From assembly GCF_017592555.1 (NCBI RefSeq), contig NZ_JAGFNS010000007.1, positions 82,381-146,380 on the forward strand: a stretch of DNA of 64,000 nucleotides, read 5' to 3'. The DNA is from Actinoplanes flavus. Lineage in GTDB: Bacteria; Actinomycetota; Actinomycetes; Mycobacteriales; Micromonosporaceae. Shown here piece after piece: positions 19,208 through 28,225 of this stretch (positions are counted from its first letter, which is position 1; each line of letters starts with the position of its first letter). Below the pieces are notes generated by a model. It was given only the letters and a program-made list of their open reading frames with translations. It did no database searches and had not been told where the DNA came from. The position numbers were made by a program, and so were the translations under genes.

Positions 19208-19235
19208 GGGGCGCGTCCCCTTCGGGTCGCGCCCC
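19208..19235 (+). terminator. Terminator of the ABC exporter operon
   Basis: GGGGCGCG (19208-19215) pairs with CGCGCCCC (19228-19235), and outer bases CCGTG/CACGG extend the stem past a small bulge. It starts 5 nt after the stop codon. Confidence 0.65.
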
Positions 19236-19360
19236 GCCACGGACGGTTAACGCGACCCTCCGGCGGGCAACAGATGCACAGGCCGTCCGTGCTCACCATG
19301 ACGGGGACACGGTGGGTGGACCGGCCGGGAGCCATCGCTGATGCCCGGAGGGACCCCGCC

Positions 19361-20479
19361 ATGAAACTGTTCCACAAGGCCGACGAGCAGGCCGCTTCCC
19401 CCACCGAGGACCGTGCGGCGTCCGAGGCGCGCCGGCAGGGCACCGCCGATTACGACGTGGCCGCCGCGACGACCGCCCGGACAGCTGAGGACCGCGACCG
19501 GGATCTGTCCGCCCCCGGGCCGGACGCCGGCCCGGACAGCCCGCTCGAGTTGCGGGGCAAGGGCATCGTCGCCGCCCTCAAACGCACCTTCAAGCAGTTC
19601 TCCGAGGACAACATCTCGGACTGGGCGGCCGCGCTGACCTACTACGGCGTCCTGTCGATCTTCCCGGGCCTGCTGGTGATCGTGTCGCTGCTCGGCATGC
19701 TCGGCAACGACGGCCAGCAGACGGTCCGGGACGCGGTCAGCGATCTCGCCCCCAGCCAGCAGGCGCAGGAGTTCGTCGACCTGGTGCTCAACCAGGTGCA
19801 GGGCACCGGCAAGGCCGGGCTGGCCGCGCTCATCGGTGTCGTGGTGGCGTTCTGGTCGGCGTCGGGATACATCGCCGCGTTCATGCGCGCGTCGAACTCG
19901 ATCTACGACGTGCCGGAGGGCCGGCCGATCTGGAAGACGCTGCCGATCCGGGTCGGCGTCACCGCGGTCGTCGGCGTCATGCTGATCGCCTCGGCCGCCA
20001 TCGTGATCTTTACGGGTGAGCTGTCCCGCGTGGTCGGCGAGATGCTCGGGATGGGCGGGGTGGCCGTCACCACCTGGAACGTCGTCAAGTGGCCGGTCCT
20101 CGTGATGCTGGTCAGCCTGATGTTCGCGGTCCTCTACTGGGCCTCGCCGAACGCCCGGACCGGCGGCTTCCGCTGGGTCAGCCCGGGCGGCATCTTCGCC
20201 GTGGTGCTGTGGGTGGCCGCCTCCGCCGCGTTCGCGATCTACCTGGCCAACTTCGCCAACTACAACGCGACGTACGGCACGCTCGGCGGTGTCATCGCCT
20301 TCCTGGTCTGGCTGTGGATCTCGAACATGGCGATCCTGCTCGGCGCCGAACTCGACGCGGAGCTGGAGCGGGGCCGGGCCATCGCGGCCGGGCACCCGGC
20401 CGACGAGGAGCCGTTCCTGGAACTGCGGGACACCCGCAAGCTCAAGAAGGGCAGCGAGCACGGCCTGAGTCAGCGCTGA
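19361..20479 (+). CDS. YihY/virulence factor BrkB family membrane protein
   Basis: A 372-residue membrane protein. About 80 residues of charged, probably disordered N-terminus precede the YihY domain, which starts ALKRTFKQFSEDNISDWAAALTYYGVLSIFPGLLVI. Conserved points: FWSASGYIAAFMRASNSIYDVPEGRPIWKTLPIR, ARTGGFRWVSPGGIFAVVLW, and NYNATYGTLGGVIAFLVWLWISNMAILLGAELDAELER. Six transmembrane helices. The family was once called ribonuclease BN in error; its role is unsettled, possibly transport or envelope maintenance. ATG at 19361 has GGAGGGA 7 nt upstream. Confidence 0.88.
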   Translation: MKLFHKADEQAASPTEDRAASEARRQGTADYDVAAATTARTAEDRDRDLSAPGPDAGPDSPLELRGKGIVAALKRTFKQFSEDNISDWAAALTYYGVLSIFPGLLVIVSLLGMLGNDGQQTVRDAVSDLAPSQQAQEFVDLVLNQVQGTGKAGLAALIGVVVAFWSASGYIAAFMRASNSIYDVPEGRPIWKTLPIRVGVTAVVGVMLIASAAIVIFTGELSRVVGEMLGMGGVAVTTWNVVKWPVLVMLVSLMFAVLYWASPNARTGGFRWVSPGGIFAVVLWVAASAAFAIYLANFANYNATYGTLGGVIAFLVWLWISNMAILLGAELDAELERGRAIAAGHPADEEPFLELRDTRKLKKGSEHGLSQR

Positions 20480-20491
20480 ATCACCCGTCCG

Positions 20492-20532
20492 CGGTGCGGA
20501 TGCGCGAGCAGTCGCCTCGTGCATCCGCACCG
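20492..20532 (+). terminator. Terminator after the YihY gene
   Basis: Perfect 12-bp stem (20492-20503 with 20521-20532); five more pairs including a G-U extend it inward, leaving a 7-nt loop. It begins 13 nt after the stop codon. Confidence 0.7.
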
Positions 20533-20936
20533 TCGTGCCTCGGCACGCGGCGGACGCACGGGCAGCCGACTATTGCATGTCCGTTTGATCATAATCTGAA
20601 CAAGCCGGCTGACCGACAATGCCTCTCCGTGACGGTCCGCGAGCGGCTACTCGCTGGTCACCCCAGTCTTAAAGATCTGCATCAATCGATGGGTGCGGCC
20701 GCTTTCGATCATGTTGTGGCTGGTGGCCGCGTCGCACGGCGGGTGCGCCGGTGATCCGTCTCACGGCGCAGGCTCGTATCCGAGGGCAGGTGTTCCACGG
20801 ATGGAGGCGGCATGAGACCCCGGCACCGTCAGATCGGGCGATCGGGTCCAGGCACGGACATGGTCCATACTGGAACGGTCGGCGCGTGCGAATGCACGTG
20901 CACCTGCACGGGTGACCTCGTCCGGGGAGGAAATTG
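20533..20936. other. Intergenic region before the EboE-like gene
   Basis: No gene is supported. It contains an AT-richer patch near 20570-20600, a 10-bp palindrome TGCACGTGCA (20893-20902), and a very short frame at 20892-20915 reading MHVHLHG. A good GGGGAGGAAA site at 20923-20932 belongs to the next gene. Confidence 0.4.
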
Positions 20937-21929
20937 ATGCGGCTGCGACATCCCTCCGGCCGGATCGTGCATCTCAGCTGCGGCATCAGCCTAGACCACG
21001 TGCAGGATCCGGCGTCCGTCGTCGGGCGGCTCGAGGCGGCCAACACCGCACTCCGCGGACACTTCGGCACCGGGGCGCTCACCGTCGCGCTCCGGCTGTC
21101 GTACCGTCTCGCCGCCGCCCTCGCCGAGGACGGGCGCGCCCGGACCCGGCTGCGTACCGACCTCGACGCCCGCGGGCTCGAAGTCGTAACGCTGAGCGGT
21201 GCCTCCGGACCCGGCGTTTCCGGACCTGGTGCCTCCGGGCCCGGTGTCTCCGGACCTGGTGTCTCCGGGCCCGGCGTTTCCGGGCCCGGCGGCGTCGGCG
21301 CGGAGGCCGGCGAGGACGGGCCCGAGGCCGACTGGAGCGAGCCGGCCCGCCTCCGGCACACCCTCGACCTGGCCCGGATCCTGGTCGACCTGCTCCCGGC
21401 CGAGGAGGTCCGCGGCGCCGTCTGCACGTACGGGCTCGGCCGTGCCGACGAGTGGGACGAGACCCGGCAGCGGGCCGGCGCGCGGCACCTGTCGCGCCTC
21501 TCCGGCGGGCTGGCCGACCTGGCCTGGCGGGTCGGCCGCGCCGTCCGCTCCGGCTTCCAGCCCGGCCCCGGCCTGGTGCTGGACAGCCCGGACCAGATCG
21601 TCACGGCACTCACCCGGGTCGACAAGGACCGGCTCGGCGTCTGCCTCGACCTGAGCACCGTGCTGCGCGACTGGCGCGCCCCGGAGAGCGGCATCGACCG
21701 GATGACCGACGCCGGCCTCTCCGTCATCACCGCCCTCATCACCGAGCCGGGCGCCGCCTGGCAACCGGTGCTGCGCCACCTGCTCGCCGCCGACACCGCC
21801 CGCACCGAGTACGTCGTGGTCGACACCCCCGGCGGGGACGAGCAGCGCGCCGCCGACCTGGCCCACGTGCTGACCGAACTCACCGCCCTCGGCCTGGTGC
21901 CCGAGCAGCAGCCCTGCACCGCCCCCTGA
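20937..21929 (+). CDS. EboE-like TIM-barrel protein with collagen-like insert
   Basis: A 330-residue protein. Start MRLRHPSGRIVHLSCGISLD, the LRLSYRLAAAL segment, the LDARGLEVVTL strand, the EPARLRHTLDLARILVDLLP helix and LGVCLDLSTVLRD follow the order of EboE (metabolite traffic protein, xylose-isomerase-like barrel) as I recall it. Three things differ: the loop after EVVTL, usually NGFPYG-like, is replaced by six SGPGV-type units (residues 90-119); the usual LEPEPG is FQPGPG; and CLDLCH is CLDLST. Putative metal ligands are therefore missing. No other ebo gene is nearby. Strong GGGGAGG site before the ATG. Confidence 0.6.
   Translation: MRLRHPSGRIVHLSCGISLDHVQDPASVVGRLEAANTALRGHFGTGALTVALRLSYRLAAALAEDGRARTRLRTDLDARGLEVVTLSGASGPGVSGPGASGPGVSGPGVSGPGVSGPGGVGAEAGEDGPEADWSEPARLRHTLDLARILVDLLPAEEVRGAVCTYGLGRADEWDETRQRAGARHLSRLSGGLADLAWRVGRAVRSGFQPGPGLVLDSPDQIVTALTRVDKDRLGVCLDLSTVLRDWRAPESGIDRMTDAGLSVITALITEPGAAWQPVLRHLLAADTARTEYVVVDTPGGDEQRAADLAHVLTELTALGLVPEQQPCTAP
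21204..21293 (+). repeat. Six 15-bp tandem repeats encoding SGPGV
   Basis: Six in-frame units of the form TCC-GGN-CCN-GGN-GTN encode SGPGV, SGPGA, SGPGV, SGPGV, SGPGV and SGPGG inside the EboE-like gene. Codon variants alternate, so the array is not a single recent expansion. Gly-X-Pro-like spacing gives a flexible or polyproline-type linker. Confidence 0.85.
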
Positions 21930-21978
21930 ACAGCCGATGGGCCGCCCCGGACGAGGCGGCCCATCGACTATCCGGCGG

Positions 21979-22293
21979 TCAGTACGTGGTGCCGGTGCCC
22001 TTCGAGGAGGCGGAGACGCTGTCACTGGGCGCGAGCAGCTCATCCGTGGTGTCCGAGCTGGTGGTGCCGGTGTTCAGCTTCTCGCCGAGCTTGGAGGACT
22101 GGAGCTTCTCCTTGCCCTCCGTGTAGAGCTTGTTGGCCTGCGCCTGGGCGACGCCCGCGGCCTCCTGAACCGTCGGGTGCTGCCAGACCTTCTGAGCACT
22201 GGCCCGGATCTCTTCGTACTTCTCCCGGCCGGCACGGCTGCCCAGGACGAAGCCCGCCGCGAGACCGGTGAGGAACATCAGCTTTCCGCGCAT
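21979..22293 (-). CDS. YtxH-like small membrane-associated protein
   Basis: A 104-residue protein starting MRGKLMFLTGLAAGFVLGSR after GGAAGGAG. The N-terminal hydrophobic helix ending in the GSRAGREKYEEIR motif is characteristic of YtxH-domain proteins, often linked to stress. A helical middle (ASAQKVWQHPTVQEAAGVAQAQANKL) and a Ser/Thr-rich tail follow. Convergent with the EboE-like gene (49 bp between stops). Confidence 0.75.
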   Translation of the reverse strand: MRGKLMFLTGLAAGFVLGSRAGREKYEEIRASAQKVWQHPTVQEAAGVAQAQANKLYTEGKEKLQSSKLGEKLNTGTTSSDTTDELLAPSDSVSASSKGTGTTY

Positions 22294-22529
22294 GGTGGCG
22301 GCTCCTTCCGTTGTTCGACGCGCATGCGTCTGCGGGGGTGCATACCCATCCTGGCGCGGTGATACTCCCCCCGTCCTCATCCTGCCCGGGCGATACTTCG
22401 CAGCGGCGCCGTTTCGGCATGCCCGAGGGGCGCCACGCCCACGGGGTATCCCGTTGGTGGGGCGCCGCGGTGGTCATGTAGTCTGTTCACCGTCGCCAGG
22501 GAGACCGGGCGGCAGGCAGGACAGAGCAA

Positions 22530-22602
22530 TCCCCGATAGCTCAATTGGCAGAGCAGCCGGCTGTTAACCGGCAGGTTATAGGTTCGAGTCCTATTCGGGG
22601 AG
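22530..22602 (+). tRNA. tRNA-Asn (anticodon GTT)
   Basis: A 73-nt cloverleaf: acceptor TCCCCGA/TCGGGGA, D arm GCTCAATTGGCAGAGC, anticodon stem GCCGG/CCGGC with loop CTGTTAA, T arm with GGTTCGAGTCC. The GTT anticodon specifies asparagine. The CCA end is not encoded. Confidence 0.97.
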
Positions 22603-22690
22603 CAGTAACGACGATGCTCCGGACCACAGTGGTCCGGAGCATCAGTGTTTACCGGCCCTGCCGCGGCGACGTCCGCCTCTGATCAGCCCA

Positions 22691-22817
22691 CGCCCTTCGT
22701 GTGGCCCGCCGTTCGTGTGGCCCGCCGTTCGTGTGGCCCGCCCCTCGTGTGGTCGGTCCTCGTGTGGCCGGTCCTTCGCGTGGCCCGTCCTTCGCGTGGC
22801 CCCTCCTTCGCGCGGCC
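22691..22817 (+). repeat. 16-bp tandem repeat array between tRNA-Asn and the flavin oxidoreductase gene
   Basis: Eight imperfect head-to-tail copies of a 15-17 bp unit, CGCCGTTCGTGTGGCC in its cleanest form; early copies carry CGTGTGG and late ones CGCGTGG. There is no spacer, so it is not CRISPR. It lies 90 bp after the tRNA and 160 bp before the next start, in a non-coding stretch (22603-22975) with no other gene. Confidence 0.85.
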
Positions 22818-22975
22818 CGACCGAGGTCACCGAGCGCGTGGTGGCGATCCTTCTGTGTTGGGCCGCGCGATGCCCGTACCTCTGCGTGGTTTTGGGGTTG
22901 AAGGGCTTTCCCCTGCTCGGGCCAGCATGCGCGGTTACGCTGGGTTCCGCATTGATTGCAGCCTGTGAGGTGGAC

Positions 22976-24241
22976 ATGTCGCGGCCGGTAGAGGTGGACG
23001 TCGTCATCGTCGGCGGCGGGCTCGCCGGGCTGTCCGCTGCTCGCCGGCTCGATCGGGCCGGCGTCGAATGGCTCCTGATGGAGGCCTCCGACCGGCTGGG
23101 CGGCCGGGTCGCCACCGACGTCGTCGACGGCTGGCGGATGGACCGCGGATTCCAGGTGCTCAACACCGCCTATCCGCGGCTGCCCGCGCTCGTCGACGTG
23201 GACGCCCTGGACATGCGCTGGTTCACCTCCGGCGTGCTGGTGCGCCGCGGGCACGGCCTGCACCGGCTGGAGAACCCGCTGCGCGAACCGCTCGCCACCC
23301 CGCAGACCCTGCTCTCCGGAATCGGCACCCTTGCCGACCGGCTCAAGTTCGCGGCGCTCGTCACCCGCTGCGCCACCCTGCCGGCGGACCGGCTGCTCGA
23401 GATGCCGGAGACCACCACGCAGGCGATGCTGCGCGGCGCCGGCCTCTCCCACCGGATGATCGAGGAGGTGCTGCGGCCGTTCCTCTCCGGGGTGTTCGCC
23501 GACCGCTCCCTCGAGACGTCCAGCCACGTGACCGCCATGGTGCTGCGATCCTTCGCCCGCGGCCGGATCGGCGTCCCGGCCGCCGGGATGGCCGCGCTGC
23601 CCGCCGCGATCGCCGGACCGCTGCCCTTCCCGCAACTGCTCGTCGGCGCGCGGACCCTCTCCATCGGCCCCGGCATGGTCGTCACCGAGGGCGGCGAGAT
23701 CCGCTGCCGGGCCGTGATCGTCGCCACCGACCCGCTCAGCGCCGCCGCCCTGCTGCCCACCCGGCTGCCCGTGCCGGACGTGCACAGCCTCACCACGTTC
23801 TACTTCGGGGCCGGCCGCGCACCCATCGACGAGCCCATCCTCCTGCTCGACGGCGACCGGCGCGAGATCGTCGCCAACACCGTCGTGATGAGCAACGCCG
23901 CACCCGAATACGCCCCCGGTGGAAAGAGTCTCATCGCGGCCACCGTCGTCGGCGTCTCGGCGCCCTCCAGTGCGTCCGAGGCCGTGATCCGGGTCGAACT
24001 GTCCCGGATGTACGGAACGCCGACCGACGACTGGGACCTGCTCAACGTGGTCACCGTGCCGCAGGCACTGCCCGCGGCCCACCCGCCCCAGGCCCGGCTG
24101 CGCAAGCCGGTCAACCTCGGCGACGGCCTCTTCGTGGCCGGCGACCACCGCGACAGCCCCTCCATCCAGGGCGCGATGGCCGGAGGCTGGCGCGCCGCCG
24201 GAGCAGTCCTGGCGTCATTCGGCGCTCGGGTTGGGGTGTAA
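22976..24241 (+). CDS. FAD-dependent oxidoreductase (phytoene desaturase/amine oxidase family)
   Basis: A 421-residue flavoprotein. The dinucleotide-binding motif is VVIVGGGLAGLSAARRL with the acidic strand end EASDRLGGR. RCRAVIVATDPLSAAALLP and the C-terminal DGLFVAGDHRDSPSIQGAMAGGWRAAGAVL give the second FAD contact. The family includes protoporphyrinogen oxidases, carotenoid desaturases and plant-type DAO-like proteins; the substrate is not evident. GAGG lies 5 nt upstream of the ATG. No carotenoid genes are adjacent. Confidence 0.85.
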   Translation: MSRPVEVDVVIVGGGLAGLSAARRLDRAGVEWLLMEASDRLGGRVATDVVDGWRMDRGFQVLNTAYPRLPALVDVDALDMRWFTSGVLVRRGHGLHRLENPLREPLATPQTLLSGIGTLADRLKFAALVTRCATLPADRLLEMPETTTQAMLRGAGLSHRMIEEVLRPFLSGVFADRSLETSSHVTAMVLRSFARGRIGVPAAGMAALPAAIAGPLPFPQLLVGARTLSIGPGMVVTEGGEIRCRAVIVATDPLSAAALLPTRLPVPDVHSLTTFYFGAGRAPIDEPILLLDGDRREIVANTVVMSNAAPEYAPGGKSLIAATVVGVSAPSSASEAVIRVELSRMYGTPTDDWDLLNVVTVPQALPAAHPPQARLRKPVNLGDGLFVAGDHRDSPSIQGAMAGGWRAAGAVLASFGARVGV

Positions 24242-24262
24242 TGCCCGATAAAGGGGGTTTCA

Positions 24263-24445
24263 ATGAGCGACATCAGTCCAGAGAACTACGCTGAGTTCAT
24301 CACCCAGGACGGACCCGAAAGCCCCAGCTGCTGTGAGGAGGAGGTGCCGAGAATCGAGGATCTCCAGCCCCCGATCATGAGGCCCGATCCTGGGCCGCGG
24401 ACCGTCCTCCTGCCGAAAATCCCTGGTGCGGTGATAGATCGCTAG
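24263..24445 (+). CDS. 60-residue acidic protein with a Cys-Cys motif
   Basis: Small protein directly downstream (21 bp) of the flavin oxidoreductase gene, with a good AAGGGGG site 5 nt before the ATG. It starts MSDISPENYAEFITQDGPES, then PSCCEEEVPRIEDLQPP, and ends LLPKIPGAVIDR. It is acidic and soluble and has no domain that I know. Translation is plausible from the ribosome-binding site. It could be a partner of the oxidoreductase or a precursor peptide; neither is shown. Confidence 0.55.
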   Translation: MSDISPENYAEFITQDGPESPSCCEEEVPRIEDLQPPIMRPDPGPRTVLLPKIPGAVIDR

Positions 24446-24484
24446 GCTTGGGAGCGGGGCACGGGATAGGATCGCCGCCGGTAC

Positions 24485-24558
24485 GGGGCGGTAGCTCAGT
24501 GGGTTAGAGCAGGGGACTCATAATCCCTCGGTCGCGGGTTCGAGTCCCGCCCGCCCCA
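24485..24558 (+). tRNA. tRNA with anticodon CAT (Met or Ile2), site of element insertion
   Basis: A 74-nt cloverleaf: acceptor GGGGCGG/CCGCCCC, discriminator A, anticodon stem GGGGA/TCCCT with loop CTCATAA, T arm GCGGG-TTCGAGT-CCCGC. The CAT anticodon could be elongator Met or lysidine-modified Ile2; the sequence alone does not settle it. CCA is not encoded. The 3' part from the anticodon loop onward is the element's attachment core. Confidence 0.93.
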
Positions 24559-24560
24559 CT
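24517..24560. repeat. attL core (44 bp), tRNA side
   Basis: Starts at the first base of the anticodon loop and covers the rest of the tRNA plus 2 bp. Identical to 30748-30791. The insertion keeps the tRNA gene intact on the left. The int stop codon also falls inside this core. Confidence 0.93.
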
Positions 24561-25693
24561 CTCCCTGCCTGGCGTTTTGCAGGCGGCCGGACCGCGTCGA
24601 AGGCCGGTCCGGCGTGGTCGGTCCGCAAATAGTCCGCACTACGGCCGGTAACCGCCTGGTCAAGGCGGTCCGCGACCTGGTCGAGGTCGTCTTCGAAGAG
24701 GTCCGCATAGACGTCCAGGGTTATCGCTGCTGAGGCGTGGCCCAGCATTCGCTGGACCGCCTTGACGTTCGCGCCCTCCGCCACGGCCAGGCTGGCGGCG
24801 GTGTGGCGCAGTTCATGCGGGGTGAGGCCCTTGAGGCCGACGCTCTCCGCGGCGCGGTCGAAGGCGCGCCGGCGGAAGTTGTTGTTGCGCAGCACCCCGC
24901 CCTCCGGTGACGTGAACACCAGCTCGTCACGGTCGCGGCCGGTGATCTGGCCCTTGAGCGGGTCGACCAGGAAGCGGGGGACCGGCACCGAACGACGCTG
25001 GTGAGTTTCGGGGTGCCGAAGACGGCCTTGCCGTTGACCTCGGTCATCGATTCGGCGACCAGCAGGCGGCGCCGTGTCAGGTCGACCCGCTTCACCTTGA
25101 GGGCGGCGAGTTCGCCCCAGCGGAGGCCGGTGTAGGCGAGGACTCGCGCGATCAGGCCGTGCGGCTCGGCGGCGTCGGCGAGGTCGGCGACCTGGTCGTG
25201 CGTCAGGAACACCTTCTCGGCCTTGCCGACCCGGGGGAGCCGTACGCCGGTGGCCACGTTGCGGGGGAGACGGCCGTCGCGGAGCGCCTCCGCCAGCAGC
25301 AGTGAGAAGACGCGGTGGGCTTGCCGAACGGTTGAGGTGCCGAGACCGGCGTCGGACAGGCGGCGGATCCACTCGCCCACGTCGGTGTGGGTTACTGCCG
25401 AGAGGGGGACGCGCTCCCAGACCGGCAGGATCTGGTTCCGCAGCAGCGCCTCGTAGCGGAACCGGGTCGAGGGCTTGAGCCGCACCTGGTTGCCGAGCCA
25501 GCGGGCCGTCCAGTCGCCGACCGTAACCTTGGCCAGAGCGGGATCGATCCACTCGCCGCGGGCGATGCTGTTCTTGACCGAATTCAACCAGCGCTCGGCC
25601 TCGGCCTTGCGGTCGAAGTGGCGGGTGTTCCCGGCCGCTGGTGTCTCGATAGCGGGCGCGGTACTTGCCGTTGGGGCGCTTCGCGATGCTCAT
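24518..25693 (-). pseudogene. int: Tyrosine integrase with two compensating frameshifts
   Basis: Phage-type integrase, about 390 codons. The frame begins MSIAKRPNGKYRARYRDTSG, is lost near 25625-25635 (just after GREHP), continues in another frame through AERWLNSVKNSIARGEWIDP, TVGDWTARWLGNQ and the first catalytic Arg in LAYTGLRWGELAALKV, and is lost again near 25010 (after VFGTPKL). It then returns to the first frame with VPRFLVDPLKG, HELRH and the catalytic Tyr in TLDVYADLF. All catalytic residues survive. The stop lies within attL. Either a recent double mutation or two sequencing errors. Confidence 0.85.
24620..24638. promoter_or_regulatory. Integrase arm-type sites, left end
   Basis: GGTCCGCA (24620-24627) and AGTCCGCA (24631-24638), same orientation, 11 bp apart, inside the 3' end of int. 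A further GGTCCGCA lies at 24700-24707. The same octamer at the same 11-bp phase recurs near the right end, as expected for integrase arm sites. Confidence 0.65.
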
Positions 25694-25695
25694 GA

Positions 25696-25896
25696 TCAGG
25701 CCGCCTCTTCCAGCCAGGACTGCACGTCGGCGGGGTCATAGCGGAGGTGCCGGCCGACCTTGCGGGCGCGCGGACCCTGGCTGCGGTGGCGCCACTGATA
25801 GAGGGTGCCGACCGGGATGCCGAGGAAGTCGGAGACGTCGCCGACCGACCACAGTCGAGGTGCGATGGGCAGTTGCCGAACAGTTCCGCGCCTCAC
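25696..25896 (-). CDS. xis: Excisionase-like MerR/AlpA helix-turn-helix protein
   Basis: A 66-residue DNA-binding protein: LWSVGDVSDFLGIPVGTLYQWRHRSQGP is a winged-helix/MerR-type HTH and KVGRHLRYDPADVQSWLEE the wing and last helix, the standard Xis of actinomycete elements. It sits just upstream of int (2 bp between the genes) and its GTG start overlaps the end of rep, so int is probably translated from the same message. Directs excision together with the integrase. Confidence 0.88.
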   Translation of the reverse strand: MRRGTVRQLPIAPRLWSVGDVSDFLGIPVGTLYQWRHRSQGPRARKVGRHLRYDPADVQSWLEEAA

Positions 25897-27655
25897 TGAT
25901 GAATCTCCTTCCGGGCGTTCGGGGCGTGGTCGTCGGCCGCGCGTCTCGCGGCATTGAGCTGTGTTCGTCGGTGGATGCGTTGGGAGATCGCCCGCAGAAG
26001 CCGGTGTTCCAGCGCGGGTAAGTCGGGATCGTCGGGTCGGGCAATCTCCCAGGCGACGGCCGGCTTTTCCTTGGCTTCGGGTTCCTCGGTGGTGATGCCG
26101 AGCAGCGCCTTGACCCAGGCGTGAGCGTCCGCCCGGTGGTCGGCGAGGGTCTTGCCGGACCAGTCCCGAGAGACCAGCACGCGCCGTCCGCCGATGCCGA
26201 GGGTGGTCTTCTGGTGCACGCGTCCCTTGCAGTGGCCGGGCCGGAGCCTGCCGTGCGCCTTCTTGGGCTGGACGCCGTAGAGCAGCCAGTTCGAGCAGCG
26301 TTCGGAGCAGGGGGTGACCCGCAGTTCGTGCCAGAGCCGGTCGAGGTGCTGGCGTTGCGGGTCACTGGTGGTGGTGTGGCAGTCGGCGGCGGACTTGGTC
26401 ACGTACTTGGTGATGTAGCCGATCGTCCGCTCGGCATCCCGCGTGCCCGGGTCGACGCCTTTGGCCTTGACCTGGGCGCCGAACCGGACCAGGTGCGCGG
26501 GTTCGGCGTCCGGGTCCTCATCGATGGCGTCCAGGGCCTCCGCCCACGTCGCGAGCGGACGGCCGGTGTCCGGGTCCGCCCAGCACTCGGCTTTGGTGTC
26601 CCAGGTCGGTGGTCGGTCGATCGGGTAGCGGAGCCGGTCGGCCGGCGGCCACCAGACCTGGTGGTAGGTGGCGGTGGCGACCAGTTCCAGCATCGTCCGG
26701 GGAATGGTGCCCCGGATGGCGAAGTGGGCGTGCGGTGCGAGGCGTCGTTGCGGCTCGACGCATCCGGCGTACTGGACGTTCCAGCCGACCGCGCGGCGCA
26801 GGTTCTGCCAGTACCGGTCGAGCAGCCGGGGGAAGTGCACCGCATCCCAGGCGGCCCGCCGGTAGTCGTATCGGGCCGGGTCGACCGGGGTGCCGAGCAG
26901 CGGGTCACCTTCGGTGTGCCAGCGTCGGCACGAGCATGGCCGCCCGGCGTGGATGGAGTGGACCGGGCCGTAGCTGTCCAGGGTGAGGGTGAGCCACATC
27001 GACGGCCGATGCTCCTTGCCGTCCGGCCCGACGTAAGTGCGGCCGACCGTGCGCGCCTCCACCTTCTGCCGGGGCAGGTCGGGCACGTCCTGGCGCCGTT
27101 TCGTCGACCGCACCCGCTGCGGGCCGCCCTCGTCGTCGGCATCGTTCCGACCGTGACCGGGCGCGATGCTGCCCCGCAGTCCTTCGGCGGCGATCTCCTG
27201 CTCGACCGCGCCGATGGCCGTGTCGATGCGGTCGAGTTCCGTCGCGCGCTGGTCGGGGTCCATGGCGGTGAGTTGGAGGGCGGCGCGTTCGAACTCTAGG
27301 TGTGCCCGTGCGGTGATGAGGTCGCGTTGCCGGGGTGTGGCCGGCGCCGGGCCGGGGAGCGGTTCGTCGGCCCGGTGCCAGCCTTCCCGGATCTGGACCT
27401 GCCGCAGGCGCCGTGCCCGCTTCGCGCACGGCGGGCACTTGGCTTCGAGGGTGGCGCCGCAGGGTAGGTCGACGAGTTCGGTCTTCCCGGTGGCCAGGTC
27501 GGTCCGCCGCAGCGCGATCGGGCGGATGCAGACGCCGTGATCGATGGCCAGATCCTTGAGCGCGTCGACGGCGCGGGGCTGGGCCAGACGAGCGGCCCGG
27601 GAGCCCGGCCGAGGCGTGACCGTCTCTACCGGAGCGGGCATCAGAGTAGGTGCAG

Positions 27656-27659
<4 letters not shown>
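25893..27659 (-). CDS. Replication initiator of the element (RepSA-like)
   Basis: A 588-residue protein. A Cys pair region CGATLEAKCPPCAKRARRLRQ (about residue 75) suggests zinc binding. The HUH-like motif is LAPHAHFAIRGTIPR, and a Tyr-containing block ERTIGYITKYVTKS follows in the position of the nicking tyrosine, as in rolling-circle initiators of pSAM2-type elements. SMWLTLTLDSYGPV precedes the HUH motif as motif 1. The GTG start overlaps the upstream gene's stop (GTGA). A longer open frame upstream is antisense to nothing known and is only high-GC read-through. Confidence 0.85.

Positions 27660-28221
<562 letters not shown>

Positions 28222-28225
<4 letters not shown>

Noticed and set aside
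22691..22817. CRISPR array
   Set aside because: Units are contiguous without unique spacers and no cas genes are present.
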